A DNA stretch of 37,592 nt, from positions 1 through 37,592 of the IMG/VR virus record IMGVR_UViG_3300006033_000060; one strand, written 5' to 3'. The notes under the pieces were generated by a model. The model saw nothing but the letters and a program-made list of their open reading frames with translations, did not search any database and was not told where the DNA came from. Origin of the DNA: a virus. Below, one piece after another: positions 15,579-22,029 of this stretch. Made by a program: the position numbers and the translations under genes. Numbering within the stretch: the first letter of the stretch is position 1; the number at the start of each line of letters is the position of its first letter.

Positions 15579-16021
15579 TACTTTTTCCCCTTTCGAAAGC
15601 CAAGGCCTTCATAGAGAGACGGCGCACCGATCCCAGGAATCGAGAGCATCTCGCCCCGTTCGGTCGCCTCCTCCACCTTGGTTTTGTAAAGGGAGTTGAG
15701 CGATTGCGAATTGACGGTCGCGTATGCCCAGTAGATGCCCTGCTCTTCGAGCCAGCCGAAAAAGGATTTCTTGTCTTCGTCGGTCTTCGGCGTTTGCACC
15801 GTCCACTTCTTCTGAATGTAGATCGTGCCATCGGGCGTGTTGTAATTGTCTCGCTTGAGCTCTTTCAAGAAAGCCACGCAGCGGCCCTCCAAGGCTTTCA
15901 CTTTCTTGTTGGCTTCCGTGGCGATGGCGTCCTTCTCGTCAGCCTCGGCCCGGGCTTCCCGGAGCTCGGCCACGAGTTTATCCATATCCTCAACGGTTAC
16001 TGTTTGGGGTACCTGATCCAT
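15578..16021 (-). CDS. Conserved-type phage protein with N-terminal coiled coil
   Basis: This 147-residue protein starts at an ATG overlapping the previous stop (TAATG). Residues 10-50 are a Glu/Ala/Lys-rich coiled coil. The rest has the pattern I recall from phage proteins of unknown function found beside SSB and recombination genes: NYNTPDGTIYIQKKWTV, TPKTDEDKKSFFGWLEEQG, ATVNSQSLNSLYK and a final SIPGIGAPSLYEGLGFRK. The coiled coil plus the compact C-terminal domain vaguely recalls Gam-type DNA-end-binding proteins, but I cannot establish that. It is cotranscribed with the SSB candidate. Confidence 0.6.
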   Translation of the reverse strand: MDQVPQTVTVEDMDKLVAELREARAEADEKDAIATEANKKVKALEGRCVAFLKELKRDNYNTPDGTIYIQKKWTVQTPKTDEDKKSFFGWLEEQGIYWAYATVNSQSLNSLYKTKVEEATERGEMLSIPGIGAPSLYEGLGFRKGKK

Positions 16022-16353
16022 TAGCGTTTCCTTTCTGCAAGCCGACTCATGAAATCGACGATGTTCTCGCCGCGAGAGAGCTCCTGTTTTTTAAGATAGT
16101 CTTCGAGAATTGCCTGGAGATGCGTCGAGCGCTGGACGCCATAGCAGAGAGCCACCCCAGTAAGCAGACCATTCACGGCCGCTGCCGATTCGAGTGAGCC
16201 TTCGTTCTTGATATCATCGACGATGAGGTTGAAGCCGCCCACGAAAGTTTGAATAGGGTCGGCCCGCATGCCCACGAACACGGAATGCACAGGGGTCTTT
16301 GCTCTGGCGGGAGAAATTTCCAAAATGAATTTTTCAATTAGCTCTAGGCTCAT
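16021..16353 (-). CDS. Small protein of unknown function (110 aa)
   Basis: I chose the ATG at 16353 (MSLELIEKFILEIS), which has GGAAGGA upstream; longer readings extend into the helicase gene region without a ribosome site. It is mostly helical, with a small hydrophobic stretch (AAAVNGLLTGVALCYG) that is probably a buried helix rather than a membrane segment, and a Lys/Arg-rich C-terminus. The stop overlaps the next start as TAATG. Function not recognised. Confidence 0.55.
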   Translation of the reverse strand: MSLELIEKFILEISPARAKTPVHSVFVGMRADPIQTFVGGFNLIVDDIKNEGSLESAAAVNGLLTGVALCYGVQRSTHLQAILEDYLKKQELSRGENIVDFMSRLAERKR

Positions 16354-16396
16354 GTCTCTCGTTTCCTTCCCCGTGTTCCAGGGGCCGAGGTGGAAG

Positions 16397-18031
16397 CTAT
16401 CCCTGGCGAGAGATGCCGTCAACCAGTTCTTTGTACCCGATCGTTTTTTCTGTCTGGAGCAACGTGTCACTCATACTTGCTTTTTGAGCAAGTTTCTCAA
16501 GTACAAGCTCATCTATCGTTTGATGGCATACGAGGTCGTAGTGCGTCACCTTCTCCGTTTGCCCGCCACGGTGATTCCGGGCCCGGGCTTGGAGGTAGTG
16601 TTCGAGCGAATGGGTGCGCGAATAAAAGATAGAGTACGGAGCGTTAACGAGATTGATACCAATGCCACCGCTACCAGGATGGCCGAGGAAAATCCTTTTG
16701 CTTGGATCGGTCTTGAATTGCTCGACGGCCTCTCGCTTCTTAGCATCAGATATTTGCCCGTGGGCTTCGACGTATCCCAATCCCAGCTTCTCGAAAATTT
16801 TCCTGAGCTGCCCATAGTTCTCCTGCCATACGGCCCACACGAGCACCTTCGAGTGGGGCGCAATTTCTTCTAAGAGCTCGATCAGTGCTTCGTCCTTCGG
16901 TGTGTCGGGGAAACGAATGTCGGCGCGATCCGCCTCATCCCCCACCCCCTCGGTCGAAACGAAGCCCGACGCGATTTGCATAAGGCGAAGCGCCTTTACG
17001 ATTGCAAGACTTGCCGAGCAAGCCTGGGTTTCGGTAACGTATGCCACTAGGTCTTTTTTCATTTGGCCGTAGACCCGGGCCTGTTCTTTCGTTAAACCTA
17101 CCCTATGGATAACGGGAACTTCATCCGGCAAATCAAGCGACTCCTTCTTAGTAGCCCGAACCGATATATGGCTGAGAATTTCCTGGAGCTCGCCGATCGC
17201 ATCAAACCCATCCCGCTCTACAGTAGCCGGGCGCCAGTCGGGGAAGTACCTGTCTTTAGGAAGCCCAGCGTTTCTGTCTCGGAAGTACATTGCCCTAAAC
17301 ACAAAGAAGTTATCGACGAGCTGACCCGAGAAAATATCGCCAGCCCACTTGATCCTCGCGAGGTCGGCCTCGCTTACATTCGCCATGCGTGTAAAGTAGC
17401 TCCGGGCCGCAAGGTGCTCCTTGTACTTGGGATGGAGAGTGGGCCACCCGCCAAGCATTACTTTGACCTGCATGAATATATCGAGAGGCGAGTTGAGAAT
17501 GGGAGAGCCCGAGAGGATTAGCACCCGAGGCCGGGGGAGGGGCCGCTTTGCTTTCTGATCCCACGGGTTCGCGAGCTCGTAAGCGAGCTTCGAGCGCTGG
17601 GCGGTGGGGTTCTTGAGGCGGTGGCACTCGTCGAAAATGAGCTCCTGTGGTAGCCAGAGCTTCATGGCGTGGAAGAGGTCTTTCATGAGGAGGGCTTCGT
17701 AGTTGGTGACGAAAATCCTCCCCTCGGCCGAGCCTTTAAGAAAAGCGGAAACGCGCTCCTTCTGGGAGCCCTGGAGCAAAGTGATCTTGCTCGCCGGTAT
17801 CTTGGTGAATTTGAGCCACTCCTCTTTCCACTGAGGAACCACGAGCGGCGGCGTAAAGATGATCGAGCGAAGGATTTGCTTCTCTTCGTTCATCCGACGC
17901 CGGAGAAGCTGGATCGCGCCGTAGGTCTTACCGAGACCCATCTCCCAGAATAGGGCGAAGCCGGGTTTTCCTGGCGCCAGCTCGAACGCCCTCTCCTGGT
18001 GCTTCCACGCTTTTACTTCCGCCACTTTCAC
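16397..18031 (-). CDS. SNF2-type superfamily 2 helicase/ATPase
   Basis: This 544-residue protein has Walker A MGLGKT (residues 31-36), an Ia-like IIFTPPLVVPQW, motif II DECHRLKN (134-141), motif III LILSGSPILNS and, in the second lobe, GSGGIGINLVNA (motif V) and QARARNHRGGQ (motif VI). The order and the G-x-G-I-N-L form match SNF2-family translocases of the compact phage type. Such enzymes move along double-stranded DNA and remodel protein-DNA complexes or aid recombination. The start is GTG (18031) with GGAG about ten bases upstream. It follows a small hairpin, so it may be partly uncoupled from the genes before it. No nuclease or methylase domain is fused. Confidence 0.88.
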   Translation of the reverse strand: MKVAEVKAWKHQERAFELAPGKPGFALFWEMGLGKTYGAIQLLRRRMNEEKQILRSIIFTPPLVVPQWKEEWLKFTKIPASKITLLQGSQKERVSAFLKGSAEGRIFVTNYEALLMKDLFHAMKLWLPQELIFDECHRLKNPTAQRSKLAYELANPWDQKAKRPLPRPRVLILSGSPILNSPLDIFMQVKVMLGGWPTLHPKYKEHLAARSYFTRMANVSEADLARIKWAGDIFSGQLVDNFFVFRAMYFRDRNAGLPKDRYFPDWRPATVERDGFDAIGELQEILSHISVRATKKESLDLPDEVPVIHRVGLTKEQARVYGQMKKDLVAYVTETQACSASLAIVKALRLMQIASGFVSTEGVGDEADRADIRFPDTPKDEALIELLEEIAPHSKVLVWAVWQENYGQLRKIFEKLGLGYVEAHGQISDAKKREAVEQFKTDPSKRIFLGHPGSGGIGINLVNAPYSIFYSRTHSLEHYLQARARNHRGGQTEKVTHYDLVCHQTIDELVLEKLAQKASMSDTLLQTEKTIGYKELVDGISRQG

Positions 18032-18064
18032 TCCATAGTCGCTCCACGATCGGAGCTCTCAAAG

Positions 18065-18087
18065 GGCACGGCCTATCGGCCCGTGCC
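18065..18087 (-). terminator. Stem-loop between the small membrane gene and the helicase
   Basis: GGCACG-(G)CC, a TATC loop, GG-CC-CGTGCC form a strong stem with a one-base bulge, overlapping the stop codon of the 66-residue gene. On the minus strand only a weak T-run follows. On the plus strand CCTTTTTC follows, so it could stop antisense transcription better than sense. It may attenuate transcription or protect mRNA ends. Confidence 0.35.
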
Positions 18088-18273
18088 ACCTTTTTCGGTT
18101 GGTAAATAGTTTTTGTAGGCATCAAATCCCCTCTCGTATTTTTCCTGAAACTCAACGTCGTGCTCGTAAAAACCGTACCACGTTCTAGCGAAAGCGTAAG
18201 TGAGCCCGATGATGGCCGCCCACCAAATTAGCTTCACCGTGAAACGGTACGGGTCCACCGGCCGACGCTTCAT
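18073..18273 (-). CDS. Small single-span membrane protein (66 aa)
   Basis: I chose the ATG at 18273 (MKRRPVDPYRF), overlapping the previous stop as TGATG. A basic N-terminus is followed by one hydrophobic span (LIWWAAIIGLTYAFA, about residues 15-31), then a charged aromatic tail (YEHDVEFQEKYERGFDAY). The positive-inside rule predicts a cytoplasmic N-terminus. It is an early-region membrane protein, so a role in host takeover or exclusion is possible, but function is unknown. Confidence 0.55.
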   Translation of the reverse strand: MKRRPVDPYRFTVKLIWWAAIIGLTYAFARTWYGFYEHDVEFQEKYERGFDAYKNYLPTEKGGTGR

Positions 18274-18524
18274 CAGTGCCCCGAGAGATTGCTTGCGATC
18301 CGAGGAATCATTTTCTTGTGGTCGCTCCACGCATCCGAGAGCGCCTTAGCGTAGGCCTGGAGGTGGGAGTGATCGGTAAGAAGGAGCTCGTTTTTCTGCA
18401 TCACGCCCTGGCGGCTGGCCTCCAGGTAGAATTCCTCCCCCGGCGTGCCGCCTACCAAAGTGTAACGCACCTTCGGCGCTCCATCTATGCCCGTGAATTT
18501 TGTCCGTTCAAACTTCATACCCAT
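18273..18524 (-). CDS. Small protein of unknown function, MKFERTKF N-terminus
   Basis: Two starts compete: ATG 18524 (MGMKFERTKF), with AAGGGA seven bases upstream, and ATG 18518 (MKFERTKF), which overlaps the previous stop as ATGA. I use 18524 for its ribosome site. The protein (83 aa) is beta-rich at first (VRYTLVGGTPGEEFYLEAS) and helical at the end. Its first residues resemble those of the protein at 20473-20772 (MEFKRVKFVG), hinting at a small paralogous pair. Function unknown. Confidence 0.5.
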   Translation of the reverse strand: MGMKFERTKFTGIDGAPKVRYTLVGGTPGEEFYLEASRQGVMQKNELLLTDHSHLQAYAKALSDAWSDHKKMIPRIASNLSGH

Positions 18525-18736
18525 GGTTTGGTCCCTTTCGTCAACCGACTGAGGCAATCTTTCACTGCCTGTGCTCCTTTACAAACAAGCCTCTGCTCGG
18601 CGCCACCCTTGGAAATGGTAAGGAGCGTGGCGCCGGGTTCCGGGGAGAGGGCTACGCCATAGCCACGGCGCAAGCACTCCCGGATCAATTCCTCTAAAGA
18701 AGGCCCTGCTTCTCCAGCCACTCGCCTACCTTCCAT
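18515..18736 (-). CDS. Small protein of unknown function (start uncertain)
   Basis: The longest reading starts at ATG 18736 and gives 73 residues, but has no clear ribosome site and overlaps the previous gene by 43 bases. A TTG at 18688 follows AGAGGA very closely. The core, LEELIRECLRRGYGVALSPEPGA region followed by ATLLTISKGG, looks helix then beta strand. The stop overlaps the next start as ATGA. Confidence 0.4.
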   Translation of the reverse strand: MEGRRVAGEAGPSLEELIRECLRRGYGVALSPEPGATLLTISKGGAEQRLVCKGAQAVKDCLSRLTKGTKPWV

Positions 18737-18894
18737 TGGGTGTAAATATTTTCTATCGCCGTTTCCTGGCCGACGGTCAAGTCTTTGCCCTGGTCGATGC
18801 GGGTTTTCATCTGCCTCACGAAGTCGGGGTCAAATTCGGTCCCGCTCTCTTCGGCCCATTGAAGGATACCTTCGATCATTTCTTCCGTTGTCAC
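18694..18894 (-). CDS. Small protein of unknown function (GTG start)
   Basis: I chose GTG 18894, which overlaps the HNH gene stop as GTGA and has AAAGGA eight bases upstream; the ATG at 18903 would touch that Shine-Dalgarno. The 66-residue protein (MTTEEMIEGILQWAEESG) is helical and acidic in its first half. No motif recognised. Confidence 0.5.
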   Translation of the reverse strand: MTTEEMIEGILQWAEESGTEFDPDFVRQMKTRIDQGKDLTVGQETAIENIYTQWKVGEWLEKQGLL

Positions 18895-19283
18895 TCGTCC
18901 CATCCTTTCGGATAACCAGCCTCGCAGAGCTCATCATCCTTCTCGTTATGCATTTGCTTTCTAAACCCGTCAGACCTGTACGTATTGTCGCACCAGTCGA
19001 TGAGCTCTAAATTGCGCTTTCGGTTATCTAAACTGTTCCCATTTACATGGTCCACCACCAGACCACTCTGATAGTGTTTGCACTCTTTCCCTGGTGGAAG
19101 GCCGAGGATGAATCGGTGCATACGAATTTTCGTCTGCTTGCCGTTGATCCGCTGCCAACGAATTGCGTAAAATTTTGTACCGCGACTTTCCTTGGAGGCG
19201 CACCACTTGAACTGATTCACCCGCTCGAAGTCTTCGTCGTCCACCAATGCCACGAGCCCCTGGCTCAAAGGTATTTCTTTCAT
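18891..19283 (-). CDS. HNH endonuclease (free-standing, homing type)
   Basis: This 130-residue protein carries a typical HNH core: MHRFILGLPPG, then VDHVNGNSLDNRKRNLEL (VDH, N, then N of HNH) and CDNTYRSDGF. The layout, with an N-terminal AP2-like beta region (LVDDEDFERVNQFKWC) before the HNH, is that of phage HNH_3 proteins, which usually behave as mobile intron-less homing endonucleases. The ATG overlaps the stop of the membrane-protein gene as ATGA. No flanking repeats or intron signs are visible. It may have entered together with its unusual upstream neighbour. Confidence 0.85.
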   Translation of the reverse strand: MKEIPLSQGLVALVDDEDFERVNQFKWCASKESRGTKFYAIRWQRINGKQTKIRMHRFILGLPPGKECKHYQSGLVVDHVNGNSLDNRKRNLELIDWCDNTYRSDGFRKQMHNEKDDELCEAGYPKGWDE

Positions 19284-20461
19284 TGGTATCCACAGTAGCC
19301 CCTAGCATCGTCAAGTTCAAAGGAGGTTTTGTAGGTAAGCCCAACAAGTACGAAAAGTAGAAACGAGTGAACGGGCCAATGGAGCGGGAAGTTAAAAAGC
19401 ATCACGCTCCCGTATGCGGCGAGAGCTGCAAAGAGGTGCGGGTTCTTCTTTAGCGCGGCGCGGCCGAGACCATATGCCCCGACAAAAGCACTCGCCAATC
19501 CAAACTGCCCTTGCTCAAACAAAATTTGTAGCCAGTCGTTATGGGCGAATAGGTACCAGGCCCCGTTCGGGTCGGTGTTGATTTGAATGATCGGGAGCAT
19601 GGTGCGCACGGTGCCGAGCCCATAGCCAAACCAGCGCACGAATACGCCACCCTCCCACCAGAAATCAAAGAGCCACTTCCACATACCAAAGCGCGAGTTG
19701 TCGTCGATTAACCCCTGGGGTGAAAGAATTACGGCGCCCAGGAATAGGGGCGCTACCATGGCGGCCATGGTGAGCGGCCAGCGTAAGGAAGCTACAAGGT
19801 GCGGGGCGCTTCTCGTCCAGTCGGGCTTAGCCCAGAGATACGCCCCACCCCCCACGGCCAGGGCGACCAGGGGGGTGGAGGTTTTCGTGAGGAGGATGGC
19901 AATTAAGCCAGTGCCCCAAAAGATGGCGCGGCCGAGGCGCACCTTTCTCCAGTAGTGCTTAACCTCGGCATCCAAAAGAAATAGGCACACGACGATAAAG
20001 CTCGCGGCCATAGATGGATTGTCGAACAGCATGGTTTGCCGGGAGGCATCCCACCAAGGCAAGCTCCCTAGAATTATGATCGCGGTGAGAAATCCGCAAA
20101 ACCCCAGGGCCCTACCGAGCTTGACGAAATTGTCCCGGGAAAAAGTGAAAAAGCAAAAGAGAAAGGTGAGAAAAACGATTAACGCTCTGCTCGAATCTTG
20201 ACGCAGCACGGCCTGGAGCTCGAACGGCTCGCCGCTGTAGCGAGAGAACCAGAAGGCAGAGACGAGACCTGAGAAACAAGTCGAGAAAGTGATCGCCGCG
20301 AGGTGCGGGTCGATGCGGCGGCTCACGAAGTAGGCAAGGTAAAGGGAGAGCATCACGAGAAGCGCAGCCCACCTGCTCATCCAAATGGAATTCATGGACA
20401 TATCGCCCAACGTCCAGAAGAACAGAATCCCGACAAGCAAGGCAGGCCACACTTTTTTCAT
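19280..20461 (-). CDS. O-antigen polymerase/ligase-like membrane protein (Wzy/WaaL/PilO type)
   Basis: This 393-residue protein is almost entirely hydrophobic, with about ten membrane spans (for example VWPALLVGILFFWTLG, AALLVMLSLYLAYF and LIVFLTFLFCFFTF). The large loop near residue 310 has AHNDWLQILFEQGQFGL, matching the HN-x-x-L-x-x-x-x-E-x-G-x-x-G-L pattern of the Wzy_C domain of O-antigen ligases, polymerases and pilin oligosaccharyltransferases. The preceding DNSRFGMWKW and GYGLGTVR also fit that family. These enzymes transfer or polymerise lipid-linked glycans on the periplasmic side of the inner membrane. The ATG has TAGGAG upstream. Its place in an early operon suggests it alters the host surface during infection, perhaps excluding other phages. 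Family call fairly secure; role inferred. Confidence 0.75.
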   Translation of the reverse strand: MKKVWPALLVGILFFWTLGDMSMNSIWMSRWAALLVMLSLYLAYFVSRRIDPHLAAITFSTCFSGLVSAFWFSRYSGEPFELQAVLRQDSSRALIVFLTFLFCFFTFSRDNFVKLGRALGFCGFLTAIIILGSLPWWDASRQTMLFDNPSMAASFIVVCLFLLDAEVKHYWRKVRLGRAIFWGTGLIAILLTKTSTPLVALAVGGGAYLWAKPDWTRSAPHLVASLRWPLTMAAMVAPLFLGAVILSPQGLIDDNSRFGMWKWLFDFWWEGGVFVRWFGYGLGTVRTMLPIIQINTDPNGAWYLFAHNDWLQILFEQGQFGLASAFVGAYGLGRAALKKNPHLFAALAAYGSVMLFNFPLHWPVHSFLLFVLVGLTYKTSFELDDARGYCGYQ

Positions 20462-20472
20462 AGCTTCTCCTA

Positions 20473-20772
20473 TTAGATCACTTGGAAGCGAAACTCGTTC
20501 TTTTTGGCGCTTCGGATCACCAGCTTATCCCCTCGGTGGGAATATTCTAGGCACCCCATCGTGATTTCAGTCTTTTCGAACGTAGGGTCGAAGGCCTCAA
20601 AGCAAAGGAAGAGCTTAGCCGGAGACCAGTCTTCGGAATTGTTATACGAGTACAACGCACCCTTTTCGTTTACGAGTGGTCGGTAGTGCTCCTCAGCTTT
20701 CTTAACATCGTGGAGCTTCGGGTTTAGAGTGTAGCCTACGAACTTCACCCGTTTGAATTCCATGTTTCTCAT
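20473..20772 (-). CDS. Small protein of unknown function, MEFKRVKF N-terminal region
   Basis: I use ATG 20772, which overlaps the stop of the 51-residue gene as ATGA (99 aa); ATG 20778 is slightly better placed after AAAGG and would add two residues. The protein is a mix of strands and charged helices (YSYNNSEDWSPAKLFLCFEA; TMGCLEYSHRGDKLVI). Its start resembles that of the gene at 18273. Function unknown. It immediately precedes the O-antigen-like gene. Confidence 0.5.
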   Translation of the reverse strand: MRNMEFKRVKFVGYTLNPKLHDVKKAEEHYRPLVNEKGALYSYNNSEDWSPAKLFLCFEAFDPTFEKTEITMGCLEYSHRGDKLVIRSAKKNEFRFQVI

Positions 20773-20924
20773 TCGCATACCCGCCTTTCACCGTAGAGGC
20801 TTTCGTAGGCATGCACCACTTCGCCGGGGCTCTGGGGGTAGAGGTCTTTCACGCTATCCATGCAGGCTTGCTCGCCGTGACAGATGGCCATAATTGCAAT
20901 GAGAACAGCTTTCGAGAGAATCAT
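20769..20924 (-). CDS. 51-residue protein with hydrophobic N-terminus
   Basis: This gene has AAAGGA six bases upstream of its ATG and its stop overlaps the next start as ATGA. It begins MILSKAVLIAIMAICHGEQA: a hydrophobic, signal-peptide-like or membrane segment, followed by a short acidic part (YPQSPGEVVHAYESLYGE). Three cysteines (positions 15, 21 and 50) suggest a possible disulphide if exported. It may be a small envelope protein made with the O-antigen-like enzyme. Confidence 0.6.
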   Translation of the reverse strand: MILSKAVLIAIMAICHGEQACMDSVKDLYPQSPGEVVHAYESLYGERRVCE

Positions 20925-20933
20925 AAATATCCT

Positions 20934-21203
20934 TTATTTGTAAGGGTTGGGTGTTTCTTTTGCGTGGGGATGAGAGCCAAGATACTCCGTGGTCTCATCC
21001 ATCCAGCCTTGAAGCGTGCTCGCCCCATCGTCTTCCGGGGTGTTTGGATCGCCCAGCACGTTATGCTGGTAGGCCAGCACGTCACGCACCGCTTTGAAAT
21101 AGGTGAGCTTCACCATTTCCTTTATTTGCGGATGAGCGCCAGGGGGAAGGGAGTGGGCCGCGAACTGATCGAACATTTGGTTGATCGTCTTATACTTGCT
21201 CAT
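20934..21203 (-). CDS. Protein of unknown function (89 aa)
   Basis: The ATG at 21203 lies inside the previous gene with GGAAGG upstream. The protein is helical (MSKYKTINQMFDQFAAH; QIKEMVKLTYFKAVRDVL) with a Pro/His/Asn-rich tail. The pattern, with a helix-rich body and GWMDE, recalls small phage proteins of unknown role. The gap before the next gene is ten bases. Confidence 0.55.
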   Translation of the reverse strand: MSKYKTINQMFDQFAAHSLPPGAHPQIKEMVKLTYFKAVRDVLAYQHNVLGDPNTPEDDGASTLQGWMDETTEYLGSHPHAKETPNPYK

Positions 21204-21543
21204 CGAGCACCTTCCCTCCGGCGGCCTTTACGAGGTCGGCCGGGGTTTCGTAGGTCTTGCACCACGATTGGTAGTCAGGATGGGCCACGTCGCGGGTCTC
21301 GTATACGTTGCCTGACTTACCCGCTTTACGAATCGAGAGCTTCACCATTCGTCCCTCGAAGTAGTCGAGGAACAAATTCCCCTCTGGATCGAGGAGGCAA
21401 TCCTTGCCGTGCGCTTTCTCCAGCTCTTCTAGGCTATAGTCTCCCGCCGTAGCGTGAAGAAAGCCCATGCCCATAGGCACCGAAGCGTTGATCGCGAGCA
21501 CACCCATTTTACTCACCTGGTCTTTTGTCGCGGTGAATCTCAT
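21190..21543 (-). CDS. Protein of unknown function (117 aa)
   Basis: Its ATG overlaps the repressor stop as ATGA, so it is the second gene of the leftward operon and probably coupled to repressor synthesis. Mixed alpha/beta, with LLDPEGNLFLDYFEGRMVKLSI in the middle split by short loops and SWCKTYETPADLVKAAGGKV at the end. No catalytic motif or membrane segment is seen. Confidence 0.55.
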   Translation of the reverse strand: MRFTATKDQVSKMGVLAINASVPMGMGFLHATAGDYSLEELEKAHGKDCLLDPEGNLFLDYFEGRMVKLSIRKAGKSGNVYETRDVAHPDYQSWCKTYETPADLVKAAGGKVLDEQV

Positions 21544-21809
21544 TGGAACGCCTCGCTCACCTTGGCCACTTCCACCGAAACAAGCTCAGCTTGCATATTG
21601 GCTGGAGGAATGTCGTAGAGCTTGGCCATTTTCTTAGCCGAAGACAACGCGGGCGAACACTTGCCCCGCTCAATATTAGATATGAATTGTGGAGAGGAAT
21701 ACCCGAGCTTCTTGGCTACCTCGCCTTGGCTCATTCCTTTTTCCTCGCGCTTCTTAGCCAAGAATTTGCCAAGACGCACGCGCTCACGCCGTACTAAATC
21801 TTTTTTCAT
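21540..21809 (-). CDS. XRE-family helix-turn-helix repressor
   Basis: This 89-residue protein has a standard Cro/CI-type HTH: LGKFLAKKREEKGMSQGEVA, then KKLGYSSPQFISNIERGK, where G-x-S-x-x-x-I-S-x-x-E-R-G is the recognition-helix signature, followed by two closing helices. The ATG is preceded by TTGGGG. It is the first gene of the leftward operon, facing the divergent primase-helicase gene across about 220 bases with repeats. It most likely binds there and represses its own and possibly the opposite promoter. It is single-domain without an autoprotease, so Cro-like action is more likely than CI-like. No integrase is seen, so it need not imply lysogeny. Confidence 0.85.
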   Translation of the reverse strand: MKKDLVRRERVRLGKFLAKKREEKGMSQGEVAKKLGYSSPQFISNIERGKCSPALSSAKKMAKLYDIPPANMQAELVSVEVAKVSEAFQ

Positions 21810-21843
21810 TTATACCCCAAGTAAGATTGTTGAACTTGTATGG

Positions 21844-21872
21844 CTTGTAACAGGGAGTATTTAGGTCGTCAA
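21844..21872 (-). promoter_or_regulatory. Promoter of the leftward operon (candidate)
   Basis: On the minus strand TTGACG (21867-21872), a 17-base spacer and TACAAG (21844-21849) resemble a sigma-70 promoter with five of six -35 matches and four of six -10 matches. Transcription would start about 28 bases upstream of the repressor ATG. Confidence 0.5.
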
Positions 21873-21969
21873 GAAAAAAGAAACCCGTTTTGACGCACCA
21901 TAACTTCACTTGGGGTTTGGAAAGGTGGGTACAAAACGGGCTCGCCCGTGAAGGCAGGAATCACTCTAC

Positions 21970-21999
21970 TTGACAGACCTTAAAAACGCAAGCTAGGCT
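21970..21999 (+). promoter_or_regulatory. Promoter of the primase-helicase gene (candidate)
   Basis: A perfect -35 hexamer TTGACA (21970-21975) is followed after 18 bases by TAGGCT (21994-21999), which keeps the three most conserved -10 positions. Transcription would start around 22006, overlapping the TACTTGGGG copy at 22009. Confidence 0.45.
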
Positions 22000-22029
22000 T
22001 CCCTTTCGTACTTGGGGGGAATCAAATAC

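Larger units (their letters stand above)
21815..22017. repeat. Candidate operator region between divergent genes
   Basis: Three near-identical 9-mers lie here: CCCCAAGTA (21815-21823), CACTTGGGG (21907-21915) and TACTTGGGG (22009-22017); the first is the reverse complement of the third. In addition CCCGTTTTG (21884-21892) and CAAAACGGG (21932-21940) are exact inverted repeats 39 bases apart. The outer 9-mers overlap the ribosome sites of the two divergent genes. Repressor binding is inferred, not shown. Confidence 0.45.

Noticed and set aside
16473-16495. ACTTGC...GCAAGT inverted repeat as an operator
   Set aside because: It lies inside the helicase coding sequence, has a different spacer from the two leader sites and is explained by repeated Leu/Ala/Lys codons.
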